NCBI GenBank assembly: GCA_902168205.1
Contig: CABHOK010000011.1
Location: forward strand, 1 to 64,000
Reading direction: 5' to 3'
Source: an uncultured Chitinophaga sp.
Lineage (GTDB): Bacteria > Bacteroidota > Bacteroidia > Cytophagales > Cyclobacteriaceae
Length of the DNA: 64,000 nucleotides
Under the pieces are notes generated by a model. The model ran no database searches and had not been told where the DNA came from. It worked only from the letters and a program-made list of their open reading frames with translations. The position numbers and the translations under genes are program-made. How positions within the stretch are numbered: position 1 is the stretch's first letter; every line of letters begins with the position of its first letter. Of this stretch, positions 27,057 through 35,994 are shown piece after piece.

Positions 27057-29054
27057 ATGAAGGCACTCGCTGTTCTGTTTACCATTCTTGTTACCATTCC
27101 CGTTGCTGTGTGCGGAAAGGAAAAGCCGCTGGAGGTAAGCTCTCCTGATAAATCGATTACCGTACGACTTACCCTGAAAGACAACGGTGCTCCGGTCTAC
27201 ACGATACAACGGAATGGCCAGACGCTGATCGCGGATTCCAAGCTGGGTTTTATACTAAAAGATCAACCAGCGCTTACCAAAGATTTTAACGTAGCAGACG
27301 CAAAACGCACATCGTTTGACGAAACCTGGACACAGCCCTGGGGAGAAGTGAAGTCCATTCGCAACCAGTATAATAGTCTGGTAGTAACCCTGGAGGAGCA
27401 AACCGCACTGAAACGCAAGCTCGTGCTGGCGTTCCGGGTATATAATGATGGGGTGGGTTTTCGCTACGAGATACCGCAGCAACCCAACCTGAAAGATTTC
27501 GTGATCATAGACGAGCTCACGGAATTTACTTTCGCGCACAACCTGGACGCATGGTGGATCCCCGCCTATAGCGAAGACATGGATTCAGAATGTCTCTTCC
27601 GAAAAAATAAAGTAAGCGAACTGAAAGATAAAGTTCATACGCCTATAACGTTCGAGGGGAGCAATATATACCTGAGCATTCACGAAGCTGCACTGGTTGA
27701 TTATGCCGCGATGACACTGGTGAACACAAACAGTCAAACGCTGAAGTGTGACCTTGTGCCGTGGGCGAATGGTGATAAAGTAGTAGCCACAGCTCCGATG
27801 AAAACACCGTGGCGTACGTTGCAGATTGGCAGTAAACCCGGTGACCTGGTAACATCACACCTGATTCTGAATCTCAACGAACCGAATATACTGAGCGATG
27901 TATCGTGGATAAAGCCCGGTAAGTATAATGGTATATGGTGGGGCATGCACATTAAAACACATACGTGGGAAGGCGGCCCGCATCACGGTGCCACGACTGA
28001 AAATATGAAGACCATGATTGACTTCGCAAGCAAGCATAAACTCTCCGCAGTGCTAGCAGAAGGATGGAACGAAGGCTGGGAAGGTGATTGGACTGCCGAT
28101 GGTAATTTCAACTTTACCAAGCCTTACCCGGATTATGATATAGAAGCGATCAGTAACTATGCGCGTGAACGAAATATAGGATTGATCTCACATCATGAGA
28201 CCGGTGGAAACGTAGCAAACTACGAACGACAACTGGAAGATGCTTTCAAGTTTTGTGCGAAGTATGATATACACCGTCTGAAGACAGGCTATGTAAACAG
28301 ACGCCCCGCGGGAGAACATCACCAGGGACAGTTTATGGTGCGACACTATCACAAGGTAATGGAAACAGCCGCACGCTATAAAGTAATGCTCGATGTACAC
28401 GAACCTGTAAAAGATACCGGCCTTCGCAGAACGTACCCGAACATGATGACGCGTGAAGGCGCAAGAGGTACGGAGTACGAAGCATGGAGTACGGGCAACC
28501 CACCTGCGCATACAACGATACTACCCTTTACACGCTGCCTCGGCGGGCCACTCGATTATACACCGGGTATATTTGACATCCAGTTTAAAACCGAAGGTGC
28601 ATTTCGGGTACACACTACGCTGGCGAAGCAACTCGCGCTATATGTCGTGATCTATAGTCCGATGCATATGGCGGCCGATCTGCCACAGAACTACGAAGGT
28701 AATCCTGCCTTCAAATTTATTGAAGATGTACCCACCGATTGGGAATATACTTTAATACCCGATGCAAAGATCGGTGAGTATGTAACCACTGTACGCAAAG
28801 ACCGGAACAGTAACGATTGGTACCTGGGCAGTATTACCAATGAAGAAGCCCGCACACTTAGCATTAAACTTGACTTTCTGCCGAAAGGCAAAAAATACAA
28901 AGCCGAAATATACCAGGATGGCAGAGATGCCGATGTAACCACCAACCCGTTGCCGATTGATATTACAACGCAGCCGGTAGACGCTGGCACGGTGCTGAAG
29001 CTGACACTGGCCAAAGGCGGGGGAACAGCCATTCGTTTTGCAGAAGTAAAATAA
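27057..29054 (+). CDS. GH97 alpha-glucoside hydrolase (SusB-like)
   Basis: This 665-aa exported enzyme has a signal peptide (to about residue 20), an N-terminal beta-sandwich, a (beta/alpha)8 barrel and a C-terminal beta domain. Glu381 (H-H-E-T), Glu449 (V-H-E-P), Glu467 and Glu473 (G-T-E-Y-E) reproduce the spacing of Glu439/508/526/532 of Bacteroides SusB, pointing to the inverting, calcium-dependent branch of the family. The retaining branch uses an Asp nucleophile instead. The likely substrate is an alpha-glucoside; no SusC/D pair is adjacent. A beta-rich hypothetical gene follows 13 bp later. Confidence 0.9.
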   Translation: MKALAVLFTILVTIPVAVCGKEKPLEVSSPDKSITVRLTLKDNGAPVYTIQRNGQTLIADSKLGFILKDQPALTKDFNVADAKRTSFDETWTQPWGEVKSIRNQYNSLVVTLEEQTALKRKLVLAFRVYNDGVGFRYEIPQQPNLKDFVIIDELTEFTFAHNLDAWWIPAYSEDMDSECLFRKNKVSELKDKVHTPITFEGSNIYLSIHEAALVDYAAMTLVNTNSQTLKCDLVPWANGDKVVATAPMKTPWRTLQIGSKPGDLVTSHLILNLNEPNILSDVSWIKPGKYNGIWWGMHIKTHTWEGGPHHGATTENMKTMIDFASKHKLSAVLAEGWNEGWEGDWTADGNFNFTKPYPDYDIEAISNYARERNIGLISHHETGGNVANYERQLEDAFKFCAKYDIHRLKTGYVNRRPAGEHHQGQFMVRHYHKVMETAARYKVMLDVHEPVKDTGLRRTYPNMMTREGARGTEYEAWSTGNPPAHTTILPFTRCLGGPLDYTPGIFDIQFKTEGAFRVHTTLAKQLALYVVIYSPMHMAADLPQNYEGNPAFKFIEDVPTDWEYTLIPDAKIGEYVTTVRKDRNSNDWYLGSITNEEARTLSIKLDFLPKGKKYKAEIYQDGRDADVTTNPLPIDITTQPVDAGTVLKLTLAKGGGTAIRFAEVK

Positions 29055-29067
29055 ACAAGAAGTATAT

Positions 29068-29541
29068 ATGGAACGGAATATGATGCACAACACCACTACG
29101 GCCGTGAAAACTATTGTAAAGGCGCGCAAGATAGAGTTTGATGGCGAGCATAAGAATGATTCGTTGCTGATCGGAAACTTTGGCGATGTTGAATTTACAG
29201 CCAAAGGTGTTTTTGATCTTTCCGGGATGATCTACTCAAAGAAGAATGTAGAGTTTACCATTATCGGCACGGGCTCGATCCGCTTTCACGGCGTGTGCAG
29301 GAAAATTATTATACACCTTGTTAAAGGCGATTGCACGCTTGACTTCAGCAAACTTACCAGCAAGGAGGTGTGCTGCGTTTCATTACGCGACAACTCCCAG
29401 ACGATTGTAGGCCCCACCAAAGTGATAAGTCGTGCCAACCTGCAGGACAAAGCTATTTTGAAATATAGCGGCAACCCCCGGTTGCAGAGTTACTCTATTG
29501 CCGGCAACTCGCGCATTGAACTGGTGGAAACTATAGCGTAA
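29068..29541 (+). CDS. beta-strand-rich hypothetical protein
   Basis: This 157-aa protein has no signal peptide. Regular short repeats of the type D-x-S-x-L-x-I-G-N and I-x-G-x-G-S-I-R, ending in Y-S-I-A-G-N-S-R-I-E, suggest a beta-helix or head-GIN-like (DUF2807-like) fold. I do not recognise a family with certainty. It starts 13 bp after the GH97 gene in the same direction and is probably cotranscribed. Its stop abuts the stop of the converging sterol desaturase gene (TAATTA). ATG 29068 is the first start; ATGs a few codons later are alternatives. Confidence 0.7.
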   Translation: MERNMMHNTTTAVKTIVKARKIEFDGEHKNDSLLIGNFGDVEFTAKGVFDLSGMIYSKKNVEFTIIGTGSIRFHGVCRKIIIHLVKGDCTLDFSKLTSKEVCCVSLRDNSQTIVGPTKVISRANLQDKAILKYSGNPRLQSYSIAGNSRIELVETIA

Positions 29542-30777
29542 TTACTGCTCTTCAAAGTCAGCATCGGAGCTATAGACGAAGCGTAAGTACATGCGTTCCG
29601 ATCCGTTCATCGTAGTAATGATGAGCACCGTTATCATGCTGATGCAGAAGAAACCAAAGCTCTCGCCCAGGTAGCTGATATAGCCGCAGGTAACGAGCAA
29701 CCTTACAATTTCAAGGTAGTATATCCATTGCTGTTGTTCCAGCAAGGCACCACAGTTAATAAGCGTGATCAGGATGAGGATGGAAATGAACGTAGCTTCC
29801 ACACCACTGAGCTCGTTGAATAATAATGTAAACAGAAATAAAGCGATTGCCGTTGCGACCAGTTGCAGGTTAAGATATAGTTTAAAACGCAGTGTAGACC
29901 GGAAGCTTTTCCTTTCCGGCAGCCAGGTGTCCTCCAGGTCTTTTCGGATATCCTGATCCAGGTCTTCCGGTTTCCCCAGCAATATACGCATGGTCTGATA
30001 TATATTTCCGCTTCTGCGACAGGCCTCAGCCAGTTCGGCATAATAATGAAAATGTTGCCACAGAAAGCTGTGGCGTTTTAAGGGATGGGTGAGTCCGTAT
30101 ACCGGCTCTTCTTCCTCCTGCTGAAATGTGCCGAAGAGCTTGTCCCAAAACACAAAGATGTCTCCATAATTCTTGTTCAGGTATTTTTCATTGGATGCAT
30201 GGTGTACACGGTGATGGGAGGGAGTTATGAGTATATTTTCCAGCCATCCTAATTTCCCGATCAGTTGTGTGTGCGTAAAGAATGAATACGTGCCATGGAT
30301 AACCAGTATAGCGATGACCATGGCTGGGTGAAAACCGATGAACGGAAGTATACACCAGAATACATTCCGGACAATGGCCTGTAATGTAGTGATGCGTGCC
30401 GATACGGTATAGTTAAAAGTCTCACTGTGGTGATGCACAATGTGAGCACCCCACATAATATTGATTTCGTGGCCGAGGCGGTGATACCAGTACCAGATCA
30501 GGTCGGTGGCCAGCAGCAAGGCTACCCACACGGGCCATCCGTACGGTATTTTGAGCAGCGCGTAATGCTCATATATATAGTAATATAATCCGTAGAAACT
30601 TCCGGTGATGAATAAGTTCAACAGTCTTTCTGCTATACCAATGGTAATGTTGGAGACCGTGTCTTCGTACGTGAAGATTTGGTCTTTGCCTTTTTTAACT
30701 GCGAGCAGATATTCAAGTGCTAAGAAGATGAAAAAAGCAGGAATGATAAACGCTGCCAGGTTGAGTTGTGTATCCAT
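29542..30777 (-). CDS. sterol desaturase/fatty acid hydroxylase family membrane protein
   Basis: This is about 411 aa from ATG 30777 (the frame has a TTG 12 bases earlier). It is an integral-membrane di-iron enzyme of the fatty acid hydroxylase superfamily. Histidine boxes are visible: H-R-L-G-H near residue 99, H-I-V-H-H-H near 112 and H-R-V-H-H-A near 195. Four or more hydrophobic segments surround them, and a C-terminal multi-helix extension follows that is longer than in minimal members. It may hydroxylate a membrane lipid such as a sphingolipid or ornithine lipid, which is inference only. Confidence 0.88.
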   Translation of the reverse strand: MDTQLNLAAFIIPAFFIFLALEYLLAVKKGKDQIFTYEDTVSNITIGIAERLLNLFITGSFYGLYYYIYEHYALLKIPYGWPVWVALLLATDLIWYWYHRLGHEINIMWGAHIVHHHSETFNYTVSARITTLQAIVRNVFWCILPFIGFHPAMVIAILVIHGTYSFFTHTQLIGKLGWLENILITPSHHRVHHASNEKYLNKNYGDIFVFWDKLFGTFQQEEEEPVYGLTHPLKRHSFLWQHFHYYAELAEACRRSGNIYQTMRILLGKPEDLDQDIRKDLEDTWLPERKSFRSTLRFKLYLNLQLVATAIALFLFTLLFNELSGVEATFISILILITLINCGALLEQQQWIYYLEIVRLLVTCGYISYLGESFGFFCISMITVLIITTMNGSERMYLRFVYSSDADFEEQ

Positions 30778-31266
30778 AGAAATATACAATCAAGGTTGTT
30801 CTATATCCTGATGGGATAAATAATAATCTATAGCAATGCGTTGCCATTGCCGGATAACCTCAGGAAATTATTTCGGTGGAATGCCTCAAAAATAATAAAA
30901 GTATATTAATTCTATAGAGTTTTGGTAAATCATTTTTAATTTGACCGCTGAAAAAGAAAAACGAGTCCACAGGAACTACCGGGTGATGCGGTTGTGTTTT
31001 GGTACAATTATTGGCAGAAAGGGCCATATACCGGACTATGAATGTATGCGCAAACAACGGAGGCCTGTGGATGTATAGGTTGTTAATTATTTGTTAATGA
31101 TCTGCAGGGTGAATCGGATTGCCAGCGAAATCAATCAATATTACACCGGTTTATTTAGTCTCCTATGGCAACCATTTATACTTTCAACAGGAAGGCTTGT
31201 CGGAGAAGAATTATAAAATAACGTAGAACCCATTATTTTAATCATAAAGTTAAATTCTTAAGTATC
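30778..31266. other. 489-bp intergenic region between divergent genes
   Basis: No open frame with protein character is seen. It holds a short hairpin near 30833-30850 (GCAATG/CATTGC) and an 8-bp inverted repeat over long range (TCCACAGG 30966-30973 with CCTGTGGA 31064-31071). Promoters for the sterol desaturase-family gene and yceI are expected here, but no clear TAnnTTTG site stands out. Confidence 0.5.
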
Positions 31267-31881
31267 ATGAAAAACAATTCATTGCTCAGAGCATCGGTAG
31301 CGGTTTTTGCCGTATTCGCGTTGTTGGCATTTACAAAGCCCGCACCCGTAAAGTTTAAAGTAGACACAAAAGCCAGCACACTGGTCTGGACTGGTAAGAA
31401 AGTTACCGGACAACATACAGGTAATGTTCCGCTTACTGCCGGAGAACTTACTGTTGAAGGCAAGCAGATCAAACAAGGTACATTTGAAATCGACCTGTCA
31501 TCGCTTACAGTAACCGATCTGAAAGATGAAGGCTCCAATGCTAAACTGGTTGGTCACCTGAAGAATGAAGATTTCTTCAACGTTGCTAAATATCCAAAAG
31601 CAACTTTCGAGATCTCATCGATTACTCCAAAAGCAGGTGACGAGTACCTGGTAAAAGGTAAACTTACTATTAAAGGTATAACCAATGATATCGAGTTCCC
31701 TGCCACTATCAAGAATGACGGCAAGAAACTTACGGCTACTGCAAAGATCGTAGTAGATCGTACTAAATATGATATCCGCTATGGTTCATCAAGCTTCTTC
31801 GATAACCTGGGTAACAAGGCTATATCAAATGAGTTTGAACTTGATTTGAACCTCGTGGCTGCAGCACAGGCTGGCGTTTAA
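31267..31881 (+). CDS. YceI-family periplasmic lipid-binding protein
   Basis: This 204-aa protein has a signal peptide (to about residue 25). The YceI lipocalin-like beta-barrel is evident from F-K-V-D-T-K-A-S-T-L-V-W-T-G-K-K, G-H-L-K-N-E-D-F-F-N-V-A-K-Y-P and A-T-F-E-I-S-S-I. Family members bind isoprenoid or other amphiphiles in the periplasm. It is a single-gene unit followed by a very strong terminator. Confidence 0.93.
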   Translation: MKNNSLLRASVAVFAVFALLAFTKPAPVKFKVDTKASTLVWTGKKVTGQHTGNVPLTAGELTVEGKQIKQGTFEIDLSSLTVTDLKDEGSNAKLVGHLKNEDFFNVAKYPKATFEISSITPKAGDEYLVKGKLTIKGITNDIEFPATIKNDGKKLTATAKIVVDRTKYDIRYGSSSFFDNLGNKAISNEFELDLNLVAAAQAGV

Positions 31882-31906
31882 GAAAGATTAAGACCATACT
31901 AAAAAA

Positions 31907-31938
31907 GGAAATGCATTTTTTGCATTTCCTTTTTTTAT
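31907..31938 (+). terminator. strong terminator after yceI-type gene
   Basis: GGAAATGCA (31907-31915) pairs exactly with TGCATTTCC (31921-31929), preceded by six A and followed by seven T. It could work in both directions. Confidence 0.92.
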
Positions 31939-32082
31939 TTTAGGGATATATAGGTTAAGTTCCTTAATAATTTTAGCCACGCTGGCAAGTTATCTTGTTA
32001 TGAAGTCTTTGTAATATACTTCGTAACATGTTTTTCGCGATTCAATGTATATCTACTTTTGAACCAACCTTACTATATATCT

Positions 32083-33042
32083 ATGCAGAAAAATTACCGC
32101 GTGCTTGCCATAATGCTTATGATGGCTTTTGCTGGTTTGAAGATTGCTGTTGCGCAGCCTAAACTGAAAGTAGATCATGATGCGCTGAACTTCCTGGTGA
32201 TGGGCGACTGGGGCAGAAATGGCGAAGATCACCAGAAGCCTGTGGCTGAACAAATGGGTAAATCTGCTGCAACCCTGGGTGCTGACTTTATAATTTCAAC
32301 GGGTGATAATTTTTACCCGAGCGGTGTGATCAGCGAGTTCGATCCCTTATGGAAATATTCGTTCGAAGATATATATACTGCGTTCTCGTTGCAGTGGGAT
32401 TGGTACCCGGTGCTGGGCAACCACGACTATAAATCCAATCCGGATGCGCAGGTAGCCTATACGAAGATAAGCCGCCGGTGGAAGATGCCCGCGCGTTATT
32501 ACGAGAAGCGATTCGCCATCAATGGTGATACAACGAACCAGGTACTCATTGCCTTTATTGATACCAACCCGCTGATCCGCGAATTTTATAGCAATGCAGA
32601 GTATGGACCGAATGTACGTTCACAGGATACTACTGCGCAGAAGAAATGGCTCGATCAAGTATTGTCCAATCCATCGCCCAATATCAAATGGAAGATTGTT
32701 GTAGGGCATCACCCGATGTATACCGGCAGCGACAAGCGCAGAAACAGTTACGATACCCGTGCTACACGTGGTTCTCTGAAAAGTATACTGGAGAAGTATA
32801 AAGTACATGCTTATATAGCCGGACACGACCACAGTTTACAACATATCGTTCCAGCGGGAGTTACGCATCATTTTGTATCGGGAGCTGCGTCAGAAGCTAC
32901 CCAGGTTGGAAAGTTGCCCGAAAGTAAATTTGCCGCATCGCAGTATGGTTTCATGGTGTTTAGTGTTACGCGCGATAAGATGGTGGTGCAGGTAATTGAA
33001 TATACTGGTGCCGTGCTCTATAGCACCGAGATAAAGCGATAG
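32083..33042 (+). CDS. exported calcineurin-like acid phosphatase
   Basis: This is about 319 aa from ATG 32083 (a TTG at 32059 is in frame but lacks leader character). A signal peptide ends near A-V-A-Q. Metallophosphoesterase motifs appear in order: M-G-D-W-G, S-T-G-D-N-F-Y, L-G-N-H-D-Y, G-H-H-P and A-G-H-D-H, all with their metal ligands. The D-W-G and D-N-F-Y forms resemble purple/tartrate-resistant acid phosphatases. It lies 33 bp upstream of a phosphodiesterase-lectin gene, so the two may jointly release phosphate from phosphodiesters outside the cytoplasm. Confidence 0.9.
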   Translation: MQKNYRVLAIMLMMAFAGLKIAVAQPKLKVDHDALNFLVMGDWGRNGEDHQKPVAEQMGKSAATLGADFIISTGDNFYPSGVISEFDPLWKYSFEDIYTAFSLQWDWYPVLGNHDYKSNPDAQVAYTKISRRWKMPARYYEKRFAINGDTTNQVLIAFIDTNPLIREFYSNAEYGPNVRSQDTTAQKKWLDQVLSNPSPNIKWKIVVGHHPMYTGSDKRRNSYDTRATRGSLKSILEKYKVHAYIAGHDHSLQHIVPAGVTHHFVSGAASEATQVGKLPESKFAASQYGFMVFSVTRDKMVVQVIEYTGAVLYSTEIKR

Positions 33043-33075
33043 TGACTACACCATTTCCACTAACCATATTTAAAA

Positions 33076-34443
33076 ATGAAAATCAAAAAAACGTTTTTGC
33101 TGGCCGCGCTGGTAGCATTGGCTGGTTGCGATCATGAAGTTATTAAACCGCAGGTAACGGACGAACCGGTAAGCGATGAGACAACCGGTATAGCTGCATC
33201 AGCGAGAGCGGCATCATCGGGTTCTTTCTCCGTACTGACGTACAACGTTGCCGGATTACCCGAAGGATTGTCAAGCTCGAATCCTGAAGCGAATACGCCA
33301 GAGATGGGACTACGCATTCGCGACTATGATATAGTACATGTACAGGAAGACTTTAATTACCACGCTGCCTTGTATGCCAACGACAACCATGCCTACCGCA
33401 CACCCACCAGTGGCGGTGTACCTTTTGGTGACGGGCTCAACACGTTGTCCAAGTTTCCCTATACCGATTTTCAGCGGGTTAAATGGAATAACTGCAACGG
33501 TACCGACTGTCTCACACCCAAAGGTTTTACATTCAGCCGTATACGGATTGATGAAGGTATATATGTAGATTTCTACAACGCGCATCCGAATGCCGGTACA
33601 GCTACAGCCGACCTTGCCGCAAGACGTGCGAACATTACTCAACTCTCACAATTTATAACACAGAACTCGACTGGCAATGCTGTTATCGTAATGGGCGATC
33701 TCAACTGCCGATATACACGTGCGGAAGATAACGTTCGTGAACTGATAACAAACAACGGTCTTACTGATACCTGGATACAACTGGTGCGCAATGGAAATAT
33801 ACCTGCTATGGGAAGTCCGGCACTGGTATGTGAATTTCCGAACATGACCAACCCTTGTGAAGTAGTGGACAAGATCTTTTATCGCGATAGTAAATTTATA
33901 GACTTCACACCCACGTATTATCAACTGGATGATCCGGATTTTGTAACGGACGATAACCAACCGCTTTCTGATCATTATCCGTTGCTTACCAATTTTTCGT
34001 GGTCACTCAAGAGTGGCTTTTTGTTGAGCGATTTGTTTGGTGGTCCGCATGGCACACCGTTCAATGATCTCGCACAACTTGCAACCACTTCGGTGGCGAG
34101 TAAATTTATTATACGCGGTGGTTCGCGTGTAGACCAGGTGGGTGTTCAATTAACAACTGGTACACTACTGCAACACGGTGGTACCGGCGGCACCGAAAAA
34201 ACGCTTACACTGAATGCTGGCGAGTATGTTCAATCCGTAAAATTATGCTCCGGTCAAAAAGATGGTCGTACGCGTATATTTTATATTGAGTTGCGTACCA
34301 ACCAGGGAAGAAGTATAGCTACGGGTTCGCAGACCAGTTCCTCAGTAACCTATACCGCTGCGACAGGCTGGCGCGTTACCGGCTTCTTTGGAAACTCCGG
34401 TGATGAAGTTGATAAACTCGGAATTATATATACTGCTAACTAG
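33076..34443 (+). CDS. lipoprotein: endonuclease/exonuclease/phosphatase domain plus jacalin-like lectin
   Basis: This 455-aa protein has a lipobox (L-A-G-C, Cys18) indicating outer-membrane or periplasmic anchoring. Residues about 50-310 form an EEP (DNase I-like) domain: L-T-Y-N-V-A-G, V-H-V-Q-E-D-F, N-A-H-P-N, V-M-G-D-L-N-C and L-S-D-H-Y-P-L. The C-terminal ~130 residues form a jacalin-like lectin domain (F-G-G-P-H-G-T near its start, G-F-F-G-N-S-G-D-E-V-D-K-L-G-I near its end). It may be a sphingomyelinase-like phosphodiesterase or a secreted nuclease targeted by sugar binding. Confidence 0.85.
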   Translation: MKIKKTFLLAALVALAGCDHEVIKPQVTDEPVSDETTGIAASARAASSGSFSVLTYNVAGLPEGLSSSNPEANTPEMGLRIRDYDIVHVQEDFNYHAALYANDNHAYRTPTSGGVPFGDGLNTLSKFPYTDFQRVKWNNCNGTDCLTPKGFTFSRIRIDEGIYVDFYNAHPNAGTATADLAARRANITQLSQFITQNSTGNAVIVMGDLNCRYTRAEDNVRELITNNGLTDTWIQLVRNGNIPAMGSPALVCEFPNMTNPCEVVDKIFYRDSKFIDFTPTYYQLDDPDFVTDDNQPLSDHYPLLTNFSWSLKSGFLLSDLFGGPHGTPFNDLAQLATTSVASKFIIRGGSRVDQVGVQLTTGTLLQHGGTGGTEKTLTLNAGEYVQSVKLCSGQKDGRTRIFYIELRTNQGRSIATGSQTSSSVTYTAATGWRVTGFFGNSGDEVDKLGIIYTAN

Positions 34444-34457
34444 GTATACCTGGATTG

Positions 34458-34495
34458 AAAAAGCCGGCAACTATATTTATAGTGCCGGCTTTTTG
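34458..34495 (+). terminator. terminator after phosphodiesterase-lectin gene
   Basis: AAGCCGGCA (34461-34469) pairs with TGCCGGCTT (34483-34491). The loop arms extend the pairing with one bulge, and flanking A and T runs follow the bidirectional pattern. Confidence 0.9.
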
Positions 34496-34551
34496 TCTAT
34501 GATACTTGTTTAAATTTTTTTGACAGGTATAGAGCATATTGCAGCAGGTAT

Positions 34552-35013
34552 TTATTTCATAGCATCATTTACCGGCTGACTGTCTACGAATTGCTCAAAT
34601 GATACAATCTTTCCAGCAGTTAATTTCCAGAGATGTACTACACGTGCCTCGAACGATTTATTCGTATTCTTGTTAATACCAGTATAGGTTCCATAGGCAG
34701 CAACCTGGTCTCCATCTGCTATATAGCCTTCGGGAGTAAATTTGTACCCGATCCATTCGGTGGCCAGGCGATGAAATACATTTTTGCTGATTTCCTCAAA
34801 GCCGGTATATGTACCGCTATACGGAAAGCCTTTTGCTTCTGTCCACGTAGCATCTGCTGCCAGGTACCGTTCCAGGTTCTTACCGTTTTCTTCAGATGTC
34901 TTGCCTTCGTAGGTACTTTTTACAATCTCCAGGTTATTCATACGATGGTTGTTTGATTTGCAACCTGGCAACAGGGTTAGTGCTCCCAGGCAGATGATGA
35001 ATATATACCTCAT
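34552..35013 (-). CDS. SnoaL/NTF2-like lipoprotein
   Basis: This is about 153 aa from ATG 35013, with a lipobox L-L-P-G-C. The remainder has the SnoaL-like alpha+beta fold (L-A-A-D-A-T-W-T-E-A near residue 52, G-F-E-E-I, V-A-A-Y-G-T-Y-T-G and V-V-H-L-W-K-L-T-A-G-K-I near the end), as in ester cyclase or polyketide cyclase relatives. It starts 8 bp after the MBL-fold gene when this ATG is used; an ATG at 35028 would overlap that gene. The catalytic role is unknown. Confidence 0.8.
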   Translation of the reverse strand: MRYIFIICLGALTLLPGCKSNNHRMNNLEIVKSTYEGKTSEENGKNLERYLAADATWTEAKGFPYSGTYTGFEEISKNVFHRLATEWIGYKFTPEGYIADGDQVAAYGTYTGINKNTNKSFEARVVHLWKLTAGKIVSFEQFVDSQPVNDAMK

Positions 35014-35021
35014 GGTGCATA

Positions 35022-35912
35022 CTACCATTTCATTTCACCTGTATTTACTTTTGCTCCGATCTGTAAGGCAATTTCGAACGTTAGTGAAGGATAGTGCGCT
35101 TTAATTGCCTTGATCAATGCTTCTGAAGTTTTATTGGTCTTCAACGCTTCTTCATAGTATTGAATGTATTCTTTGGTGTGTTTTACTGAAGCGATCGTAA
35201 ACGCTGCATCTGCTTTAGCGTGTGCCGGCATTACAATTTCAGGATTCAGTGAAGCGATCTTGTCCAGAACAGTTATCCAATTGTTACGGGCTTCTGTGGT
35301 TTGAGCGTCAGCCATCCACAGGTTAAATGTATTTCCGAATACATTTATACCACCCACAACAGCTTTGGCAGATGGTATCCACACAAAAGTTCTGGAAGGG
35401 AACTGGTCCAGTCCGATAACTTCCAGTTTTTCACCTTCTATATCAAGGGTATTACCCTGAAGTACCTGTGGTAAAACTATATTTGATGTAATGGCTTTAC
35501 CAAGTTTACCTCCCCATACGTCCAGCTTTTTCTGCGCGGTTGCTTTGATGTGATCGATCGTTGCAGGCGTAGCATATACTGTTACGTCAGGAAAGTGTCT
35601 CTTGAAAACTTCAAGACCGAAGTAAAAATCCGGATCGCCATGACTAACATAGATAGTCGTTAATTTCCTGCCAGACTGCCTGATGTGCTGCGCTACAGTT
35701 TCAGCATCGGCTAACGTAAATTGTGCATCGATCAATACTGCGTTGGATTTTCCGGAGACAACTACGGAAGCCACTCCAAAACTGTTTTCGGATGCATTGA
35801 ATACATCGAGGGTTAATTTTCCTGCTTCAATTTTTCTGAAGCTTTGTGCCTGTCCTTCCATACTAAATAAAATTGAGATTGTTAGAAATAAGCTTGCTAC
35901 TAGTCCATTCAT
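35022..35912 (-). CDS. exported MBL-fold protein with altered metal motif
   Basis: This is about 296 aa from ATG 35912, with a signal peptide to about G-Q-A-Q. The metallo-beta-lactamase fold is recognisable, but the usual H-x-H-x-D-H is S-H-G-D-P-D-F-Y-F-G: the second and third ligand histidines are Asp and Phe. The later motifs are M-P-A-H-A rather than P-G-H, and A-V-V-G-G in place of a conserved Asp region. It may be a metal-poor or non-hydrolytic relative. It precedes the SnoaL-like gene by 8 bp and follows the Crp/Fnr gene by 82 bp, so it may be controlled by it. Confidence 0.85.
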   Translation of the reverse strand: MNGLVASLFLTISILFSMEGQAQSFRKIEAGKLTLDVFNASENSFGVASVVVSGKSNAVLIDAQFTLADAETVAQHIRQSGRKLTTIYVSHGDPDFYFGLEVFKRHFPDVTVYATPATIDHIKATAQKKLDVWGGKLGKAITSNIVLPQVLQGNTLDIEGEKLEVIGLDQFPSRTFVWIPSAKAVVGGINVFGNTFNLWMADAQTTEARNNWITVLDKIASLNPEIVMPAHAKADAAFTIASVKHTKEYIQYYEEALKTNKTSEALIKAIKAHYPSLTFEIALQIGAKVNTGEMKW

Positions 35913-35994
35913 CGCGCTGTGATTAAACAATAGGCAAAGCTATTTCCATCAACACCCACAAAGCATTGAACAAGTTCAACAAAATTCAACAAGG

